DNA of 64,000 nt from Salinicola halophyticus (GCF_003206695.1 NZ_PZJN01000006.1:566850-630849); one strand, 5' to 3'; counted from the first letter of the stretch, positions 34,201 through 43,938 are shown. Numbers and translations: made by a program. Notes: generated by a model not told the origin, from the sequence alone.

Positions 34201-35574
34201 TCAGAAGAAGGTCAGGCCGACCTGGAACAGCCGTTCGACGTCGCGGATTCGACGCTTGTCGATGACGAACAGGATCAGGTGGTCGCCGGTCGCGATCATG
34301 ACGTCGTCGTGGGCGATCAGCACTTCCTTGCCGCGCACGATGGCACCGATGCTGGTGCCGCTGGGTAGATCGACTTCACCGATCGTGCGCCCGACCACGC
34401 GAGAGGAGCGTTTGTCGCCGTGGGCGATGGCCTCGATCGCTTCGGCGGCGCCGCGCCGCAGCGAGTGCACGTTGACGATATCGCCACGCCGCACATGGGT
34501 CAGCAGGCTGCCGATGGTGGTCTGCTGGGGCGAGATCGCGATATCGATCTCGCCGCCCTGCACCAGATCCACGTAGGCGGCGTTGTTGATCAGCGTCAGC
34601 ACCTTCTTGGCGCCGAGACGCTTGGCCAGCATCGACGACATGATGTTGACCTCGTCGTCGTTGGTCAGCGCGCAGTAGATGTCGCAGTCCTCGATGTTCT
34701 CTTCGAGCATCAACCGCTTGCTGGTGGCGCTGCCGTGCAGCACCACGGTGCGGTCGAGGCGTTCGGACAGCGCGCCGCAGCGGGTCAGATCGTGCTCGAT
34801 GATCTTGACCTGATGCTTGTGTTCCAGGGTCTCGGCCAGGCGCTCGCCGATGTTGCCGCCGCCGGCGATCAGTACGCGGCGGAAGTCGCGGTCGACCTTG
34901 CGGAGCTCCCCCATCACGGTGCGGATATCGCGACGCGCGGCGATGAAGAACACCTCGTCATCGGCCTCGATCACGGTATCGCCGGTGGGAATGATCGGCC
35001 GGTCGCGGCGGTAGATCGCCGCCACGCGGGTGTCGATGTTCGGCATGTGTCGGCGCAGAAAGCCCAGTTCCTGACCCACCAGCGGACCGCCGTAATAGGC
35101 CTTGACCGCCACCAGCTGGACCAGGCCACCGGCGAAATCGAGAACCTGCAGCGCGCCGGGATACTCGATCAGGCGACGAATATGGTCGGTCACCACCTGT
35201 TCGGGGCTGATCAGGACGTCCACGGGGATGGCGTCGTTGGAGAACAGGCTCTTGCGGGTCAGGTAGGCCGTCGAGCGCACGCGACCGATCTTGGTCGGCG
35301 TGCGGAACAGCGTGTGCGCGACCTGACAGGCGATCATGTTGATCTCGTCGGAGCTGGTCACAGCGATCAGCATGTCCGCATCCTCGCCACCGGCCTGACG
35401 CAGAATATTGGGGTAGGACGCCGTGCCGATCACCGTGCGGATATCGAGCCGGTTCTGCAGTTCGCGCAGCCGCTCTTCGTTGATATCGACGACGGTGATG
35501 TCGTTCTCTTCGTGGGCCAGATGCTCGGCCAGCGTGCCGCCGACCTGACCGGCACCTAGTATGATAATTTTCAT
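34201..35574 (-). CDS. trkA: Trk potassium uptake regulatory subunit TrkA
   Basis: Cytoplasmic gating ring subunit, 457 residues, built as two RCK halves. The first begins [18 protein letters not shown] and the second [18 protein letters not shown], both dinucleotide-binding folds, each followed by a TrkA-C domain. It usually follows rsmB (sun) in gammaproteobacteria; here dodecin and nicotinamidase genes lie in between. Confidence 0.95.
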   Translation of the reverse strand: MKIIILGAGQVGGTLAEHLAHEENDITVVDINEERLRELQNRLDIRTVIGTASYPNILRQAGGEDADMLIAVTSSDEINMIACQVAHTLFRTPTKIGRVRSTAYLTRKSLFSNDAIPVDVLISPEQVVTDHIRRLIEYPGALQVLDFAGGLVQLVAVKAYYGGPLVGQELGFLRRHMPNIDTRVAAIYRRDRPIIPTGDTVIEADDEVFFIAARRDIRTVMGELRKVDRDFRRVLIAGGGNIGERLAETLEHKHQVKIIEHDLTRCGALSERLDRTVVLHGSATSKRLMLEENIEDCDIYCALTNDDEVNIMSSMLAKRLGAKKVLTLINNAAYVDLVQGGEIDIAISPQQTTIGSLLTHVRRGDIVNVHSLRRGAAEAIEAIAHGDKRSSRVVGRTIGEVDLPSGTSIGAIVRGKEVLIAHDDVMIATGDHLILFVIDKRRIRDVERLFQVGLTFF

Positions 35575-35715
35575 GCCAAACCTTCACGGAAGCACGGCGG
35601 GCCGCCTGTCAGTTTACCGGCGCAGGAGCGGCGAGATCATGCCGTCCGGCGCCGAAATCAGCGCGTAGCATAACGAGCCGACAGGCTGAATGACAGGACC
35701 GTGGTCGACAACGCT

Positions 35716-35741
35716 CCGGCGGGGCGAAATCACCCCGCCGG
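35716..35741 (-). terminator. Hairpin downstream of dodecin
   Basis: CCGGCGGGG (35716-35724) pairs with CCCCGCCGG (35733-35741). It follows the dodecin stop on the minus strand; a T tract is lacking, so the terminator role is inferred from position and stem strength. Confidence 0.5.
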
Positions 35742-35751
35742 GTAGCGCTTC

Positions 35752-35958
35752 TCAATCCATCGTGACGCCGACCTTGATGGTGACCTGCCAGTGGGCAAGC
35801 TTGTTGTCCTCGAGGTGGCCGCGGGTTTCGGTGACCTCGAACCAGCGCATGCCGTGAACGGTCTTGCTGGCCTTCTGCAGAGCGTTCTGTACGGCGTCCT
35901 CGATGCTGGTGGGGGAAGAGCCGGTCAGTTCGATCTGCTTGTAGACGTGGTCGCTCAT
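35752..35958 (-). CDS. Dodecin family flavin-binding protein
   Basis: 68-residue protein matching dodecin, a dodecameric hollow sphere that stores flavins. Visible family features are [37 protein letters not shown] with the flavin-stacking tryptophan, and [10 protein letters not shown] at the end. The ATG at 35958 is followed downstream by a hairpin. It is transcribed with the nicotinamidase gene direction but separated by a repeat-bearing gap. Confidence 0.92.
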   Translation of the reverse strand: MSDHVYKQIELTGSSPTSIEDAVQNALQKASKTVHGMRWFEVTETRGHLEDNKLAHWQVTIKVGVTMD

Positions 35959-35976
35959 GTTGATGCTCCTTGCGTG

Positions 35977-36042
35977 GGTGAACGTGGTCGGTGAACGTAG
36001 TTGGTGAAAGGGGTGCGTGAACGTGGTCGGTGAAAACGCGTG
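35977..36042. repeat. Five degenerate 12-14-bp tandem repeats
   Basis: Successive units GGTGAACGTGGTC, GGTGAACGTAGTT, GGTGAAAGGGGT, GCGTGAACGTGGTC and GGTGAAAACGCGTG fill the gap between the dodecin gene and the nicotinamidase stop. Confidence 0.7.
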
Positions 36043-36081
36043 GGTGACAGAGCGCCTGCGTCGTCCTGCGAGGCGCTGAAC

Positions 36082-36837
36082 TCAGGTGTCGACGATGACG
36101 ACACCCAGCTCCGAAAGTCGCTGACGCGTGATGTCGTCGGTCTCGGAAGTGACCGGGCGCGTCAACGACCAGAGAAAGTGGGTCTTGAAGCCGGCCGCCA
36201 CGGCATCTTCCGCGGTCCACAGCACGCAGACATCGCGGGCCAGGCCGCAGACATAAACATCGGTGACGCGTCGGTCGCGCAGCCAGCCCGCCAGCCCGGT
36301 GGCGGGACGATGGCCGTCGGGGCCGACGTTGTTGCGAAAGGCGCTGTAGGAGTCGATGGCGGGATCGGTGCCCTTGCGAATGATCGCGTCGCAGTAGGAC
36401 CAATCGATGGCCGGATGCAGCGCCGCCCCTTCGGTGCGCTGAATGCAGTGGTCGGGCCATAGCGTCTGGGAGTGGCCGTAAAATTCGAGCGCCTCGAACG
36501 GCTGATGCGGCGGGTGCTTGGAGGCAAACGACACGTGCCCGGCCGGGTGCCAGTCCTGGGTCGCCACGACATGATCGAAGGCGTGCTGGGCCAGCAGCCA
36601 CTCGAGCCCCAGCAGAATCTCGTCGCCCTGGGCGCAGGCAAGCGCGCCGCCGGGCATGAAGTCCGGCTGCACGTCGACGATGATCAGGGCGCTATGCGCA
36701 GAGACGCCGCCGAGTGCCAGCCCCGCGGGCTGCGTCTCGGTGTGGTGCCGGGTATCGGGAGACTCGATCTCGGGAGCCTCGGTATTAGGAACTTCCGTAG
36801 CGAGAACGTCCGTTTCGAAAACCTCGTTGTCAGGCAC
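36082..36837 (-). CDS. pncA: Nicotinamidase
   Basis: Isochorismatase-fold enzyme hydrolysing nicotinamide to nicotinate for NAD salvage. The catalytic triad is visible as Asp in IIVDVQPDFMPGG, Lys in IIRKGTDPAIDSYSAF and Cys in GLARDVCV; metal ligands lie in TQDWHPAGHVSFAS. The core starts near residue 45; no ATG precedes it closely. The GTG at 36837, with AGGA upstream, gives 251 residues with an acidic Glu/Thr/Pro-rich N-terminal extension. The frame is open to 36969, so the start is uncertain. Confidence 0.87.
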   Translation of the reverse strand: MPDNEVFETDVLATEVPNTEAPEIESPDTRHHTETQPAGLALGGVSAHSALIIVDVQPDFMPGGALACAQGDEILLGLEWLLAQHAFDHVVATQDWHPAGHVSFASKHPPHQPFEALEFYGHSQTLWPDHCIQRTEGAALHPAIDWSYCDAIIRKGTDPAIDSYSAFRNNVGPDGHRPATGLAGWLRDRRVTDVYVCGLARDVCVLWTAEDAVAAGFKTHFLWSLTRPVTSETDDITRQRLSELGVVIVDT

Positions 36838-36993
36838 GGCCGGCGCTTCCTGAATGGCGAATTCAGTTCCAGTATCGAAGGCGGATGGGCATGTCGCAAG
36901 TGAGAAGCGCGGGAGAGGTGCGGGAGAGACGTGGGAGAGGCGTGATAGCAGGTCGGGGCGGCGAGCCACCCCGACGTGGATCCTGTCTCTGGA

Positions 36994-38322
36994 TCAGGCT
37001 TGCTTGCGCAAGCGAGCGTAGAAGAAGCCATCGTGGCCGGTGGCAGCCGGCAACAGCTGCTGGCCCTGGCCGGCGGGGCGACCCCAGCTCAGGTCGGACG
37101 GTGTATCGGCGACGGCATCCGGCGTGCGGGCCAGGAACCGTTCGATCTGGGTCGCGTTTTCTACCGGCAGCACCGAGCAGGTGGCGTAGAGCAGCGTGCC
37201 ACCCGGTGCGAGCTTGGCCCACAGTGACGCAAGCAGCCGCCCCTGCAGCGCGGCCAGTTCGGCGATATCGCTGTGGCGGCGCGCGAGCTTGATGTCGGGA
37301 TGGCGGCGAATGACGCCGGTGCCCGAGCAGGGGGCGTCGAGTAGAATCACATCGAATGGCTCGCCATCCCACCAGCTGTCGTCGGCGCTCGCCGCGCTGG
37401 CATCGGCGGCGTGCAGCGTGGCGTCCAGATGCAGGCGCTGCAGCGTCGTCGCCACGCGTTTGAGGCGAGTGGCGTCGACGTCCAGCGCGGTGAGTCGAGC
37501 ATCGAAGCGTTCGAGCAGGTGGGCCGTCTTGCCGCCAGGGGCGCTGCAGGCATCGAGCACGCGCTTGTCGTTGCTGTCCGTCAGTACCGGTGCCAGCAGG
37601 TCGGCACACAGCTGGGCGGATTCGTCCTGAACGCTGATGTCGCCCTCGGCGAAACCGGGAAGCTGGGTCACGTCACAGGGGCTTTCCAGCTGGATACCGT
37701 CTTCGGCGACGGCGCAGGGCGATGCCGCCAGGCCGGCGGTCGTTAGACGCTGGAGATAATCCTCGCGGGTGACGCGGCGGCGATTGACGCGCAGCGTCAT
37801 CGGACCTGGTTCATTATTGGCTTCGCAGATCGCCCGCCAGTTGTCCGGCCAGGCGTCGCGAAACTCCAACAGCATCCAGGCGGGATGCCACAGCGCCACC
37901 GGCGCATCGCGGTCGACCTTGCCCTGCAGCGCCACCGATTCACGCTGGAAGCGGCGCAGACAGCCATTAATGACCTTCGTCGCCCATCCCTTGCCGAAGG
38001 CGCGAGCGGCACCGGCGGTTTCGCTGACGGCGGCGTGGGGTGGCACTCGCATGTGCAGAATCTGATATAGGCCGATCAGCAGTAACGCCTGGATGTCGGT
38101 ATCACGCGCTTTCAGGGGCTCGCGCAGCAGCTGGTTGGCGAGGGCTTCGAGACGCGGATGCGTGCGACAAACGCCGAAGCACAGCGCCTTGACGAAGCCT
38201 CGATCGCGCTCCTTGATCACGCTGGAAGCCAGGTCGGCGTCCAGGCTCGACAGCGAGCCCTTGCCGTTCAGCACCGGCACCAGCAGTTGCGCGGCAAACG
38301 CGCGAGTATCGCCAGGGTTCAT
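36994..38322 (-). CDS. rsmB: 16S rRNA (cytosine(967)-C5)-methyltransferase
   Basis: SAM-dependent RNA methyltransferase (Sun/Fmu) that modifies C967 of 16S rRNA. 442 residues: an N-terminal NusB-like domain (about 1-140) and a Rossmann catalytic domain with SAPGGKTAHLLE, LLDAPCSGTGVIRRHPDIK and the catalytic YATCSVLPVEN. The ATG at 38322 overlaps the fmt stop codon by four bases (ATGA), so the genes are translationally coupled. Confidence 0.95.
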   Translation of the reverse strand: MNPGDTRAFAAQLLVPVLNGKGSLSSLDADLASSVIKERDRGFVKALCFGVCRTHPRLEALANQLLREPLKARDTDIQALLLIGLYQILHMRVPPHAAVSETAGAARAFGKGWATKVINGCLRRFQRESVALQGKVDRDAPVALWHPAWMLLEFRDAWPDNWRAICEANNEPGPMTLRVNRRRVTREDYLQRLTTAGLAASPCAVAEDGIQLESPCDVTQLPGFAEGDISVQDESAQLCADLLAPVLTDSNDKRVLDACSAPGGKTAHLLERFDARLTALDVDATRLKRVATTLQRLHLDATLHAADASAASADDSWWDGEPFDVILLDAPCSGTGVIRRHPDIKLARRHSDIAELAALQGRLLASLWAKLAPGGTLLYATCSVLPVENATQIERFLARTPDAVADTPSDLSWGRPAGQGQQLLPAATGHDGFFYARLRKQA

Positions 38323-39356
38323 TGGGCGGCTTCCTTGGATGACGGGTCGAGTGATTGACCGGAACGTTGATCGAAACCTGGCCCCAAGCACTGCCCGGGT
38401 GCGAGCCGGGGATGGTTGGCATTGAGCAGATCGCGGGCCGCCAGCGGCTTGCCGCCGGGCATCTGCAGCTGGGCCACGCGCAGAACCTCGCGGCCATCGT
38501 CGCCACAGGCGATTCGGATAGCATCCGCGGCGGAATCGAGCAGCGTGCCTGGCACGTTGTCCTTCCCACTGGCTTCGGCTTCCGGTGTCGCGAACCACAG
38601 CCGCAGGGTTTCACCTTCGAGGCGCGTCCACGCCACCGGCCACGGATTGAAGGCGCGAATCCGACGTGACAGCGCGATCGCCGATTGGCTGAAGTCGAGC
38701 TCGGCTTCCGGCTTGGAGAGCTTGCTGGCGTAGGTGACGCCGGCCTCCGGCTGCGGTGTCGCGGTCAGATCCTGCGCGGCCAGCGCGTCGACGCCTTCGA
38801 TCAGGGTCTGGCCGCCCAGCTCGGCGAGTCGGTCATGCAGCTCGCCGCCGGTGGTGGTGTGATCGATCGGCGTGCGCTTGATCAGCAGCATGGCGCCGGT
38901 ATCGAGGCCGGCATCCATCTGCATCAGGGTGATCCCGCTCTCGACGTCGCCCGCCTCGATGGCGCGCTGGATCGGCGCGGCACCACGCCAGCGCGGCAAC
39001 AGTGAAGCGTGCACGTTGAGGCAGCCGAGCCGGGGAATATCGAGCACTGCCTGCGGCAGCAGCAGACCGTAGGCGACGACGATCATCACGTCGGCATCGA
39101 ACTCGGCCAGCCGACGCTGGGCGTCTTCGTTCTTGAGGCTGAGCGGCGTTTCCACCGGCAGGCCGTGCTCGAGCGCCAGCCGCTTGACCGGGCTGGGCGT
39201 GAGCTTGCGGCCGCGGCCGGCAGGGCGGTCCGGCTGGGTATAGACGCCGACGACCTGGTGGCGGGAGGCGAGCAGGGTCGCCAGGCTCTCGGCGGCAAAG
39301 TCGGGCGTGCCGGCGAAGACGATCCGCAGCGGCTGCCCTTCACAACGGTGACTCAT
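38319..39356 (-). CDS. fmt: Methionyl-tRNA formyltransferase
   Basis: Formylates initiator Met-tRNA with 10-formyl-THF. 345 residues, a little longer than E. coli (315). Core motifs are RIVFAGTPDFAAESL, the folate site NVHASLLPRWRGAAPIQRAI and ITLMQMDAGLDTGAML. Start at ATG 39356 with the usual short N-terminal tail. It is downstream of def, whose product removes the same formyl group, but a terminator-like hairpin separates them. Confidence 0.95.
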   Translation of the reverse strand: MSHRCEGQPLRIVFAGTPDFAAESLATLLASRHQVVGVYTQPDRPAGRGRKLTPSPVKRLALEHGLPVETPLSLKNEDAQRRLAEFDADVMIVVAYGLLLPQAVLDIPRLGCLNVHASLLPRWRGAAPIQRAIEAGDVESGITLMQMDAGLDTGAMLLIKRTPIDHTTTGGELHDRLAELGGQTLIEGVDALAAQDLTATPQPEAGVTYASKLSKPEAELDFSQSAIALSRRIRAFNPWPVAWTRLEGETLRLWFATPEAEASGKDNVPGTLLDSAADAIRIACGDDGREVLRVAQLQMPGGKPLAARDLLNANHPRLAPGQCLGPGFDQRSGQSLDPSSKEAAQ

Positions 39357-39420
39357 TCGATGCTTTTCCTGGGGGTGGATGATGCCGACGACGGCAGTGA
39401 CGCCCACGGATGAAAGGACG

Positions 39421-39452
39421 AAAGGCCGGCGTCACTGAGACAGCCGGCCTTT
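39421..39452. terminator. Hairpin between def and fmt
   Basis: A perfect 10-bp stem, AAAGGCCGGC (39421-39430) with GCCGGCCTTT (39443-39452). On the minus strand it lies after def and is followed by TTTCGTCC. It may attenuate def transcription before fmt. Confidence 0.6.
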
Positions 39453-39495
39453 GAAAGCCTGAGTGGCGATGCCTGACGGGCAAGGAAGCCGGCGA

Positions 39496-40002
39496 TCAGG
39501 CGTCCTGCTTCAGCCGTTTCTGCATCTTCTTGAGAATCCGGTCACGCTTGAGCGGCGACAGATAGTCGACGAACAGCACGCCTTCGAGATGATCGCACTC
39601 GTGCTGGATGCAGTGCGCCAGCAGGCCGTCGGCGTCCAGCTCGTAGGCATTGCCGTCGCGATCGGTGGCCTTGAGACGCACGCGCAGCGCGCGCGGCACC
39701 TCGGCGTAGTAATCGGGGATCGACAGGCAGCCTTCCTGCAACGGCTCGCGCTCGTCGTCCAGCGGCTCGTAGATCGGGTTGATCAGCACCAGCGGGCCGT
39801 TACGGTCGTCGCTGACATCCATGACGATCACGCGCTGATGAACGTCGATCTGTGTCGCGGCCAGGCCGATGCCGGAGGCGTCGTACATGGTTTCGATCAT
39901 GTCGTCGACCAGCGCACGGATGCTGTCGTCGACCTCAGCGACCGGCGCCGCCTTGGTGCGAAGACGCGGATCGGGATATTGAAGAATGGTTCTGATGGCC
40001 AT
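39496..40002 (-). CDS. def: Peptide deformylase
   Basis: Metalloenzyme that removes the N-formyl group from new proteins. 168 residues starting [15 protein letters not shown] at 40002, with all three family motifs: [16 protein letters not shown] and QHECDHLEG (two metal histidines and the catalytic glutamate). It heads the def-fmt-rsmB cluster and is divergent from the LysM/dprA pair. Confidence 0.96.
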   Translation of the reverse strand: MAIRTILQYPDPRLRTKAAPVAEVDDSIRALVDDMIETMYDASGIGLAATQIDVHQRVIVMDVSDDRNGPLVLINPIYEPLDDEREPLQEGCLSIPDYYAEVPRALRVRLKATDRDGNAYELDADGLLAHCIQHECDHLEGVLFVDYLSPLKRDRILKKMQKRLKQDA

Positions 40003-40097
40003 AGTCGTTTGCGTGCCTATCGGCATGAGTGACGTGTAGTGCCTATTGTAGAGCGCCAGCGTCGACGGGGGAACCGCCTGGCGGGTCTTGCGGCCTT

Positions 40098-40187
40098 CTC
40101 GTGCTCGAGTCCGCCGGGCTCTCGTCCTCAAGTCCGCCGGGCTCGCATCCTCAAGTCCGCCTGGCTCTCATCCTCAAGTCCGCCTGT
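40098..40187. repeat. Four degenerate 23-bp tandem repeats
   Basis: Units at 40098-40118, 40119-40141, 40142-40164 and 40165-40187 share CCTCAAGTCCGCC with variable edges. The array sits in the divergent gap between def and the LysM gene, so it lies in or near both promoters. Confidence 0.8.
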
Positions 40188-40244
40188 CGGGAGCCGATCT
40201 ATACGGGAAGACGTCGGCGTTCACCTCGGGGGAAGACTAAAGCA

Positions 40245-41462
40245 ATGATCAGTGTGCAGGGTTGGTGGGCGCGTCGTTGCCGCTCGGCGGCGGGGCGTTG
40301 GCTGCTGGTCGCGGCTCTGGGTATGGGGGCGCTGCCGACATCGTTCTGGGCAGCGTCAGTCCAGGCTGATTCATCGGGGGCCCAGGCTGATTCGCTGACG
40401 CTCAGGGCAGACGCCCCGGCCAGCTACACGGTTCGTGAAGGCGATACGCTGTGGGGCATCGCCGCGCGCTTTCTCGACGCGCCGTGGCAGTGGCAGCAGC
40501 TATGGCAGCGTAATCCCCAGTTGGTTTCGCCGCGGAAGCTCTATCCCGGAGACGTGATCCATCTGGAGGCGAGCGCAGGCGCGCCGCGTCTTTCCCTCGA
40601 GCGAGGGCGCGGGCAACCGGTTCGGCTTTCCCCCGGTGTGCGCCGGGCGCCGACGCGTGACGCGGTGCCCGGATTGCCGCTGGATCGAATCAAGGTCTTT
40701 CTCGACGCCTACCAGATCATCGATCCCGATGTTCTCGACGACGCGCCGACGGTCGTCGCCGGTCAGGCTCAGCGGCTGCTGAGTGGTGCCGGCGATAAGC
40801 TATATGCCCATGGTGATCTGCCAGCGGCGGGGGCCACGCTGGGTGTGTATCGGCCGGGGACGGATTACCGCATGCCGTTGCCGACCGGCCAGTCTCGGCA
40901 AGCCGCCCAGCAGGCAACGGACCAGACGACGCCCGGTCAAGAAACATTGGAAATGACATCCGTTGGCCTGGAGCTTCAGCGGCTCGGCCACGTAAAGGTA
41001 ATTCGCAACGTCGGCGACGTCGGCGAGCTCCAGGTGCTGGATGCGGTGCAGGAGATCCGTAACGGCGACTATCTGCTGGCCCTCGACGAAGGCGGTATTG
41101 CCACCGAATTCCTGCCGCGCGCGCCGGAGACGCCGGTGGTGGCAACGATTCTGTCGGTGCCGGACGGCGTCCGGTTCATTGGTCGCAACGATGTCGTAGC
41201 GATCGACCGCGGCCGCGCGGATGGCCTCGAGACGGGCCACGTGCTGCAGGTCATGCGCCAGGGCGAAAAGGTCCGTGACGACGTGCGTGACGCCTGGGTG
41301 ACGCTGCCGGATACCGAAGCGGGGGCGGTGATGGTGTTTCGTGTTTTCGATCACCTCAGTTACGCCCTGGTGATGCGCGCTTCTCAGGCGCTGGCGGTGG
41401 GCGATCGGCTGGTGGTGCCGCGGGATCTGCGTGAAACGGTGGCGAGCGGAGGGGCTTTTTGA
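40245..41462 (+). CDS. LysM domain protein
   Basis: 405 residues: a probable signal peptide or N-terminal anchor (about 14-43, ending SVQADSSG), one LysM domain (about 66-110, YTVREGDTLWGIAARFLD to PGDVIHLEA) and a C-terminal region of unassigned fold. LysM binds peptidoglycan glycan, so the protein is expected at the cell wall. A LysM gene before dprA is a common arrangement next to def-fmt. Start at ATG 40245; the frame is open upstream through the repeat array. Confidence 0.87.
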   Translation: MISVQGWWARRCRSAAGRWLLVAALGMGALPTSFWAASVQADSSGAQADSLTLRADAPASYTVREGDTLWGIAARFLDAPWQWQQLWQRNPQLVSPRKLYPGDVIHLEASAGAPRLSLERGRGQPVRLSPGVRRAPTRDAVPGLPLDRIKVFLDAYQIIDPDVLDDAPTVVAGQAQRLLSGAGDKLYAHGDLPAAGATLGVYRPGTDYRMPLPTGQSRQAAQQATDQTTPGQETLEMTSVGLELQRLGHVKVIRNVGDVGELQVLDAVQEIRNGDYLLALDEGGIATEFLPRAPETPVVATILSVPDGVRFIGRNDVVAIDRGRADGLETGHVLQVMRQGEKVRDDVRDAWVTLPDTEAGAVMVFRVFDHLSYALVMRASQALAVGDRLVVPRDLRETVASGGAF

Positions 41463-41511
41463 TCGGCGCAGCCATGAACCGGCTCGACTCCGGCAGCGAC
41501 GGGTGTCGGTC

Positions 41512-42684
41512 ATGACGCTGGGGATTCGCGACTGGCTGGCGCTGGATGCGCTACCCGGACTGGGTCCGGCCAGATTGGCGCCGCTGATGCGCCGCTGGCG
41601 CGAGGAGGACGATCTGCACTGGCCCCAGGGCTGGCTGGCGGCGCTGCCCGCGACTCTGGCCCAGCCGTTGCGGCTGTGGCTGGAACATCCGGCGCGCAGC
41701 CCGCTTACGGCTTCGGTCGACGCCGCGATCGCCTGGGAAGCCGAAGATCCCCGCCATCATCTGCTGCATCCCGGTCATCCGGCGTGGCCGGATCTGCTCG
41801 ATCAGCTGCCGGACCCGCCGAGCGTTGTCTGGGCCAAGGGCGATCTCGATGTGCTGGCTCGCCCGGCCATGGCGATCGTGGGTACCCGGCGACCCACCCG
41901 GGAAGGTCAGGACAACGCGATGCGCTTCGCCCGAGATCTGGTCGAAAGAGGCTACTGCATCGTTAGCGGCATGGCGCTGGGAATCGACGGCGCCGCGCAG
42001 CGAGCGGCATTGCAGGCGGGCGGCGCGACCATCGGCGTGCTCGGCTGCGGGGTGGACGTGATCTATCCGCCGCGCCACGCTTTCCTCTACCGGGAACTGC
42101 TGGCAGGGCAGGGACTGCTGCTCTCCGAACATCCGCCGGACACGCGGGCGCATCCGCGCTTCTTTCCCCGTCGCAACCGCCTGATTACCGGTCTTGCCCA
42201 GGGCGTGCTGGTGGTGGAAGCGGCGGAAAAGAGCGGTTCGCTGGTCAGCGCCAGGCTGGCGCTGGAGCAGGACCGGGAAGTCTTCGCCATACCCGGATCG
42301 ATTCACAACCCGCAGTCGACGGGCTGCCTGCGCCTGATTCGTCAGGGCGGAGCGGCGCTGGTGCGCGATATCGACGACATGCTCGCCGACCTGGCGCCGT
42401 GGCAGCTGCCTGTTTCCGCCCCGACGACGGGCCGCGAGGAGAATCAGCGAATCGCGGGGGATCGCTCGCAGCCGTCCACGGCAAGCCGCTCGGCGCCGAA
42501 CGTTGCGCCCGTCGCACCCGACTCGCCGCTGTTGGCAGCGCTCACCGACGCGCCGACGCCGGTAGACCTGTTGGTCGAGCTCACCGGACAGTCGGTGGCC
42601 GAGCTCCAGCTGGGCCTGCTCGAGCTCGAACTCGACGGCTGGGTTGCGCAGACCACCGGCGGCTGGGTCAGGCGAGGGCGCTAA
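41512..42684 (+). CDS. dprA: DNA-processing protein DprA
   Basis: Binds incoming single-stranded DNA and loads RecA during natural transformation. The Rossmann core shows VGTRRPTREGQDNAMRFA, SGMALGIDGAAQRAAL, LGCGVDVIYPPRH and ITGLAQGVLVVEA. The C-terminal winged-helix region is present (LLVELTGQSVAELQLGLLEL), giving 390 residues with a SAM-like N-terminus (DALPGLGPARLAPL). Start at ATG 41512, 49 bases after the LysM gene. Confidence 0.93.
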   Translation: MTLGIRDWLALDALPGLGPARLAPLMRRWREEDDLHWPQGWLAALPATLAQPLRLWLEHPARSPLTASVDAAIAWEAEDPRHHLLHPGHPAWPDLLDQLPDPPSVVWAKGDLDVLARPAMAIVGTRRPTREGQDNAMRFARDLVERGYCIVSGMALGIDGAAQRAALQAGGATIGVLGCGVDVIYPPRHAFLYRELLAGQGLLLSEHPPDTRAHPRFFPRRNRLITGLAQGVLVVEAAEKSGSLVSARLALEQDREVFAIPGSIHNPQSTGCLRLIRQGGAALVRDIDDMLADLAPWQLPVSAPTTGREENQRIAGDRSQPSTASRSAPNVAPVAPDSPLLAALTDAPTPVDLLVELTGQSVAELQLGLLELELDGWVAQTTGGWVRRGR

Positions 42685-42769
42685 GAGCGACCCTTATCTC
42701 GGCCATCTTCGACACGGAATTCTTGCCGTCAGGCGCGAATGCCGCCTGTTGGGCTATCAGGTTCCTGGG

Positions 42770-43609
42770 CTATTGGGTCGCTGGCCCGCCCCACACTTCC
42801 AGATGGTTGCGCCGCGCGCGCGACTTCTCCTCGTCGCTCAGGCTCCAGTCGCCGCCATAGATCGCTTCTTCCCAGGCGCCATAGGCCGGGTTGGGCAGCA
42901 CGATGTAGCGGCTGCCGAAGGCGTCGGCCTGCGCATTGACGGCAGCTCGTCGCGCTGCGGCGGTCTCGCGATCGAAGCCGGCGGAAAAGTCTCCCAGGTT
43001 GTCCCCCATCAGCAGCACGACCCAGTGCGACTGTGCCACCCGTTGGCGGCGTGGCGTCTTGTCGCTGGCATCGGTGCGCGGCAGGAAATGCTCGCTGTCG
43101 GCATCGGGGAAGCCGACCTGACGCAGGTTGCGAAGCGTCGCGTCGGACTCGTTCTCGCGGCGGTTGGTGACGTAGAAGACCTCGACCCCGCGGGAGGCGG
43201 CGTAGTCCAGAAATGCCTTGGCACCGGGCATCGGCACCGCGCTGGCCTTCTCCACCCACTGATGCCAGCTGTCGCTGGCGTAGTTCTCGTCGTTGGCAAT
43301 CAACCACGCCTCGTAGGCCGCGTTGTCGAGAACGGTCTCGTCGACGTCAACGATGATCGCCGGTGGACGCTGCTGATCGTTACCCGGGGCGGAGAGCGCG
43401 CGATCCAGGTTCATCCGGGCGAGATTGAAGGCCTGATGGCTGAGTGCGGCGTACTCTCCCGAAGACTGCATCCACACCGTCGCCATCACCAGTTCGTCGG
43501 AAAGCGACGTCGACTGGCTCGGCGGTTGTGCGGGTTGCTGGGCGCAGGCGGTCAGCCCGCCGGCCAGCGCCAGCGAGACCAGGGATAGAGAGAGTGAAGA
43601 TCGGGGCAT
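42770..43609 (-). CDS. 5'-nucleotidase, lipoprotein e(P4) family acid phosphatase
   Basis: Outer-membrane-anchored HAD phosphatase. 279 residues: lipoprotein signal with lipobox LTAC (Cys22), nucleophile motif VDVDETVLDN, YVTNRRENE (motif II region) and LLMGDNLGDF (acidic motif). The e(P4) family dephosphorylates NMN and other 5'-nucleotides, which in Haemophilus serves NAD precursor uptake. It has an independent promoter region containing a 20-bp repeat array. Confidence 0.9.
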   Translation of the reverse strand: MPRSSLSLSLVSLALAGGLTACAQQPAQPPSQSTSLSDELVMATVWMQSSGEYAALSHQAFNLARMNLDRALSAPGNDQQRPPAIIVDVDETVLDNAAYEAWLIANDENYASDSWHQWVEKASAVPMPGAKAFLDYAASRGVEVFYVTNRRENESDATLRNLRQVGFPDADSEHFLPRTDASDKTPRRQRVAQSHWVVLLMGDNLGDFSAGFDRETAAARRAAVNAQADAFGSRYIVLPNPAYGAWEEAIYGGDWSLSDEEKSRARRNHLEVWGGPATQ

Positions 43610-43628
43610 CGTCGGTTTCCTTGTCGGT

Positions 43629-43706
43629 TGTCTGTCGAGGGCCGGTCACTGTCTGTCGAAGTCGGTGAGTGTCTGCGAGGGTCGGTCGTTGTCTGGCGAT
43701 GAGCCT
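43629..43706. repeat. 20-bp degenerate tandem repeats upstream of the phosphatase
   Basis: Three and a half units beginning TGTCTGTCGAGG, TGTCTGTCGAAG, TGTCTGCGAGGG and TGTCTGGCGATG at about 20-base spacing, in the promoter region of the minus-strand phosphatase. The surrounding gap to tsaC (43610-43962) holds no other gene. Confidence 0.75.
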
Positions 43707-43904
43707 ACGACGAGTCAATATGGCTGGCGATCCGAGCATTCGCCAGCTGTGGATCGGCAGGCGGGTGAGGGCGGGTGCGACGTCGAGGTGCGGCCCGAGC
43801 CCATGCCGACATGCTAGAATTTGCGCCACGCTCGGTGCCCTTGTTTCACTTCAGGTTCCGGTACCGGCTGTCGCGCAGATATTCATGTCGTGCAGATGCT
43901 CGTA

Positions 43905-43938
43905 ACGCGCAGCTTTTCGTGACGCATAGCTTTTCGTG
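43905..43938. repeat. Two 17-bp tandem repeats upstream of tsaC
   Basis: ACGCGCAGCTTTTCGTG (43905-43921) and ACGCATAGCTTTTCGTG (43922-43938), 15 of 17 alike, just before the tsaC ribosome-binding site. Confidence 0.75.
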
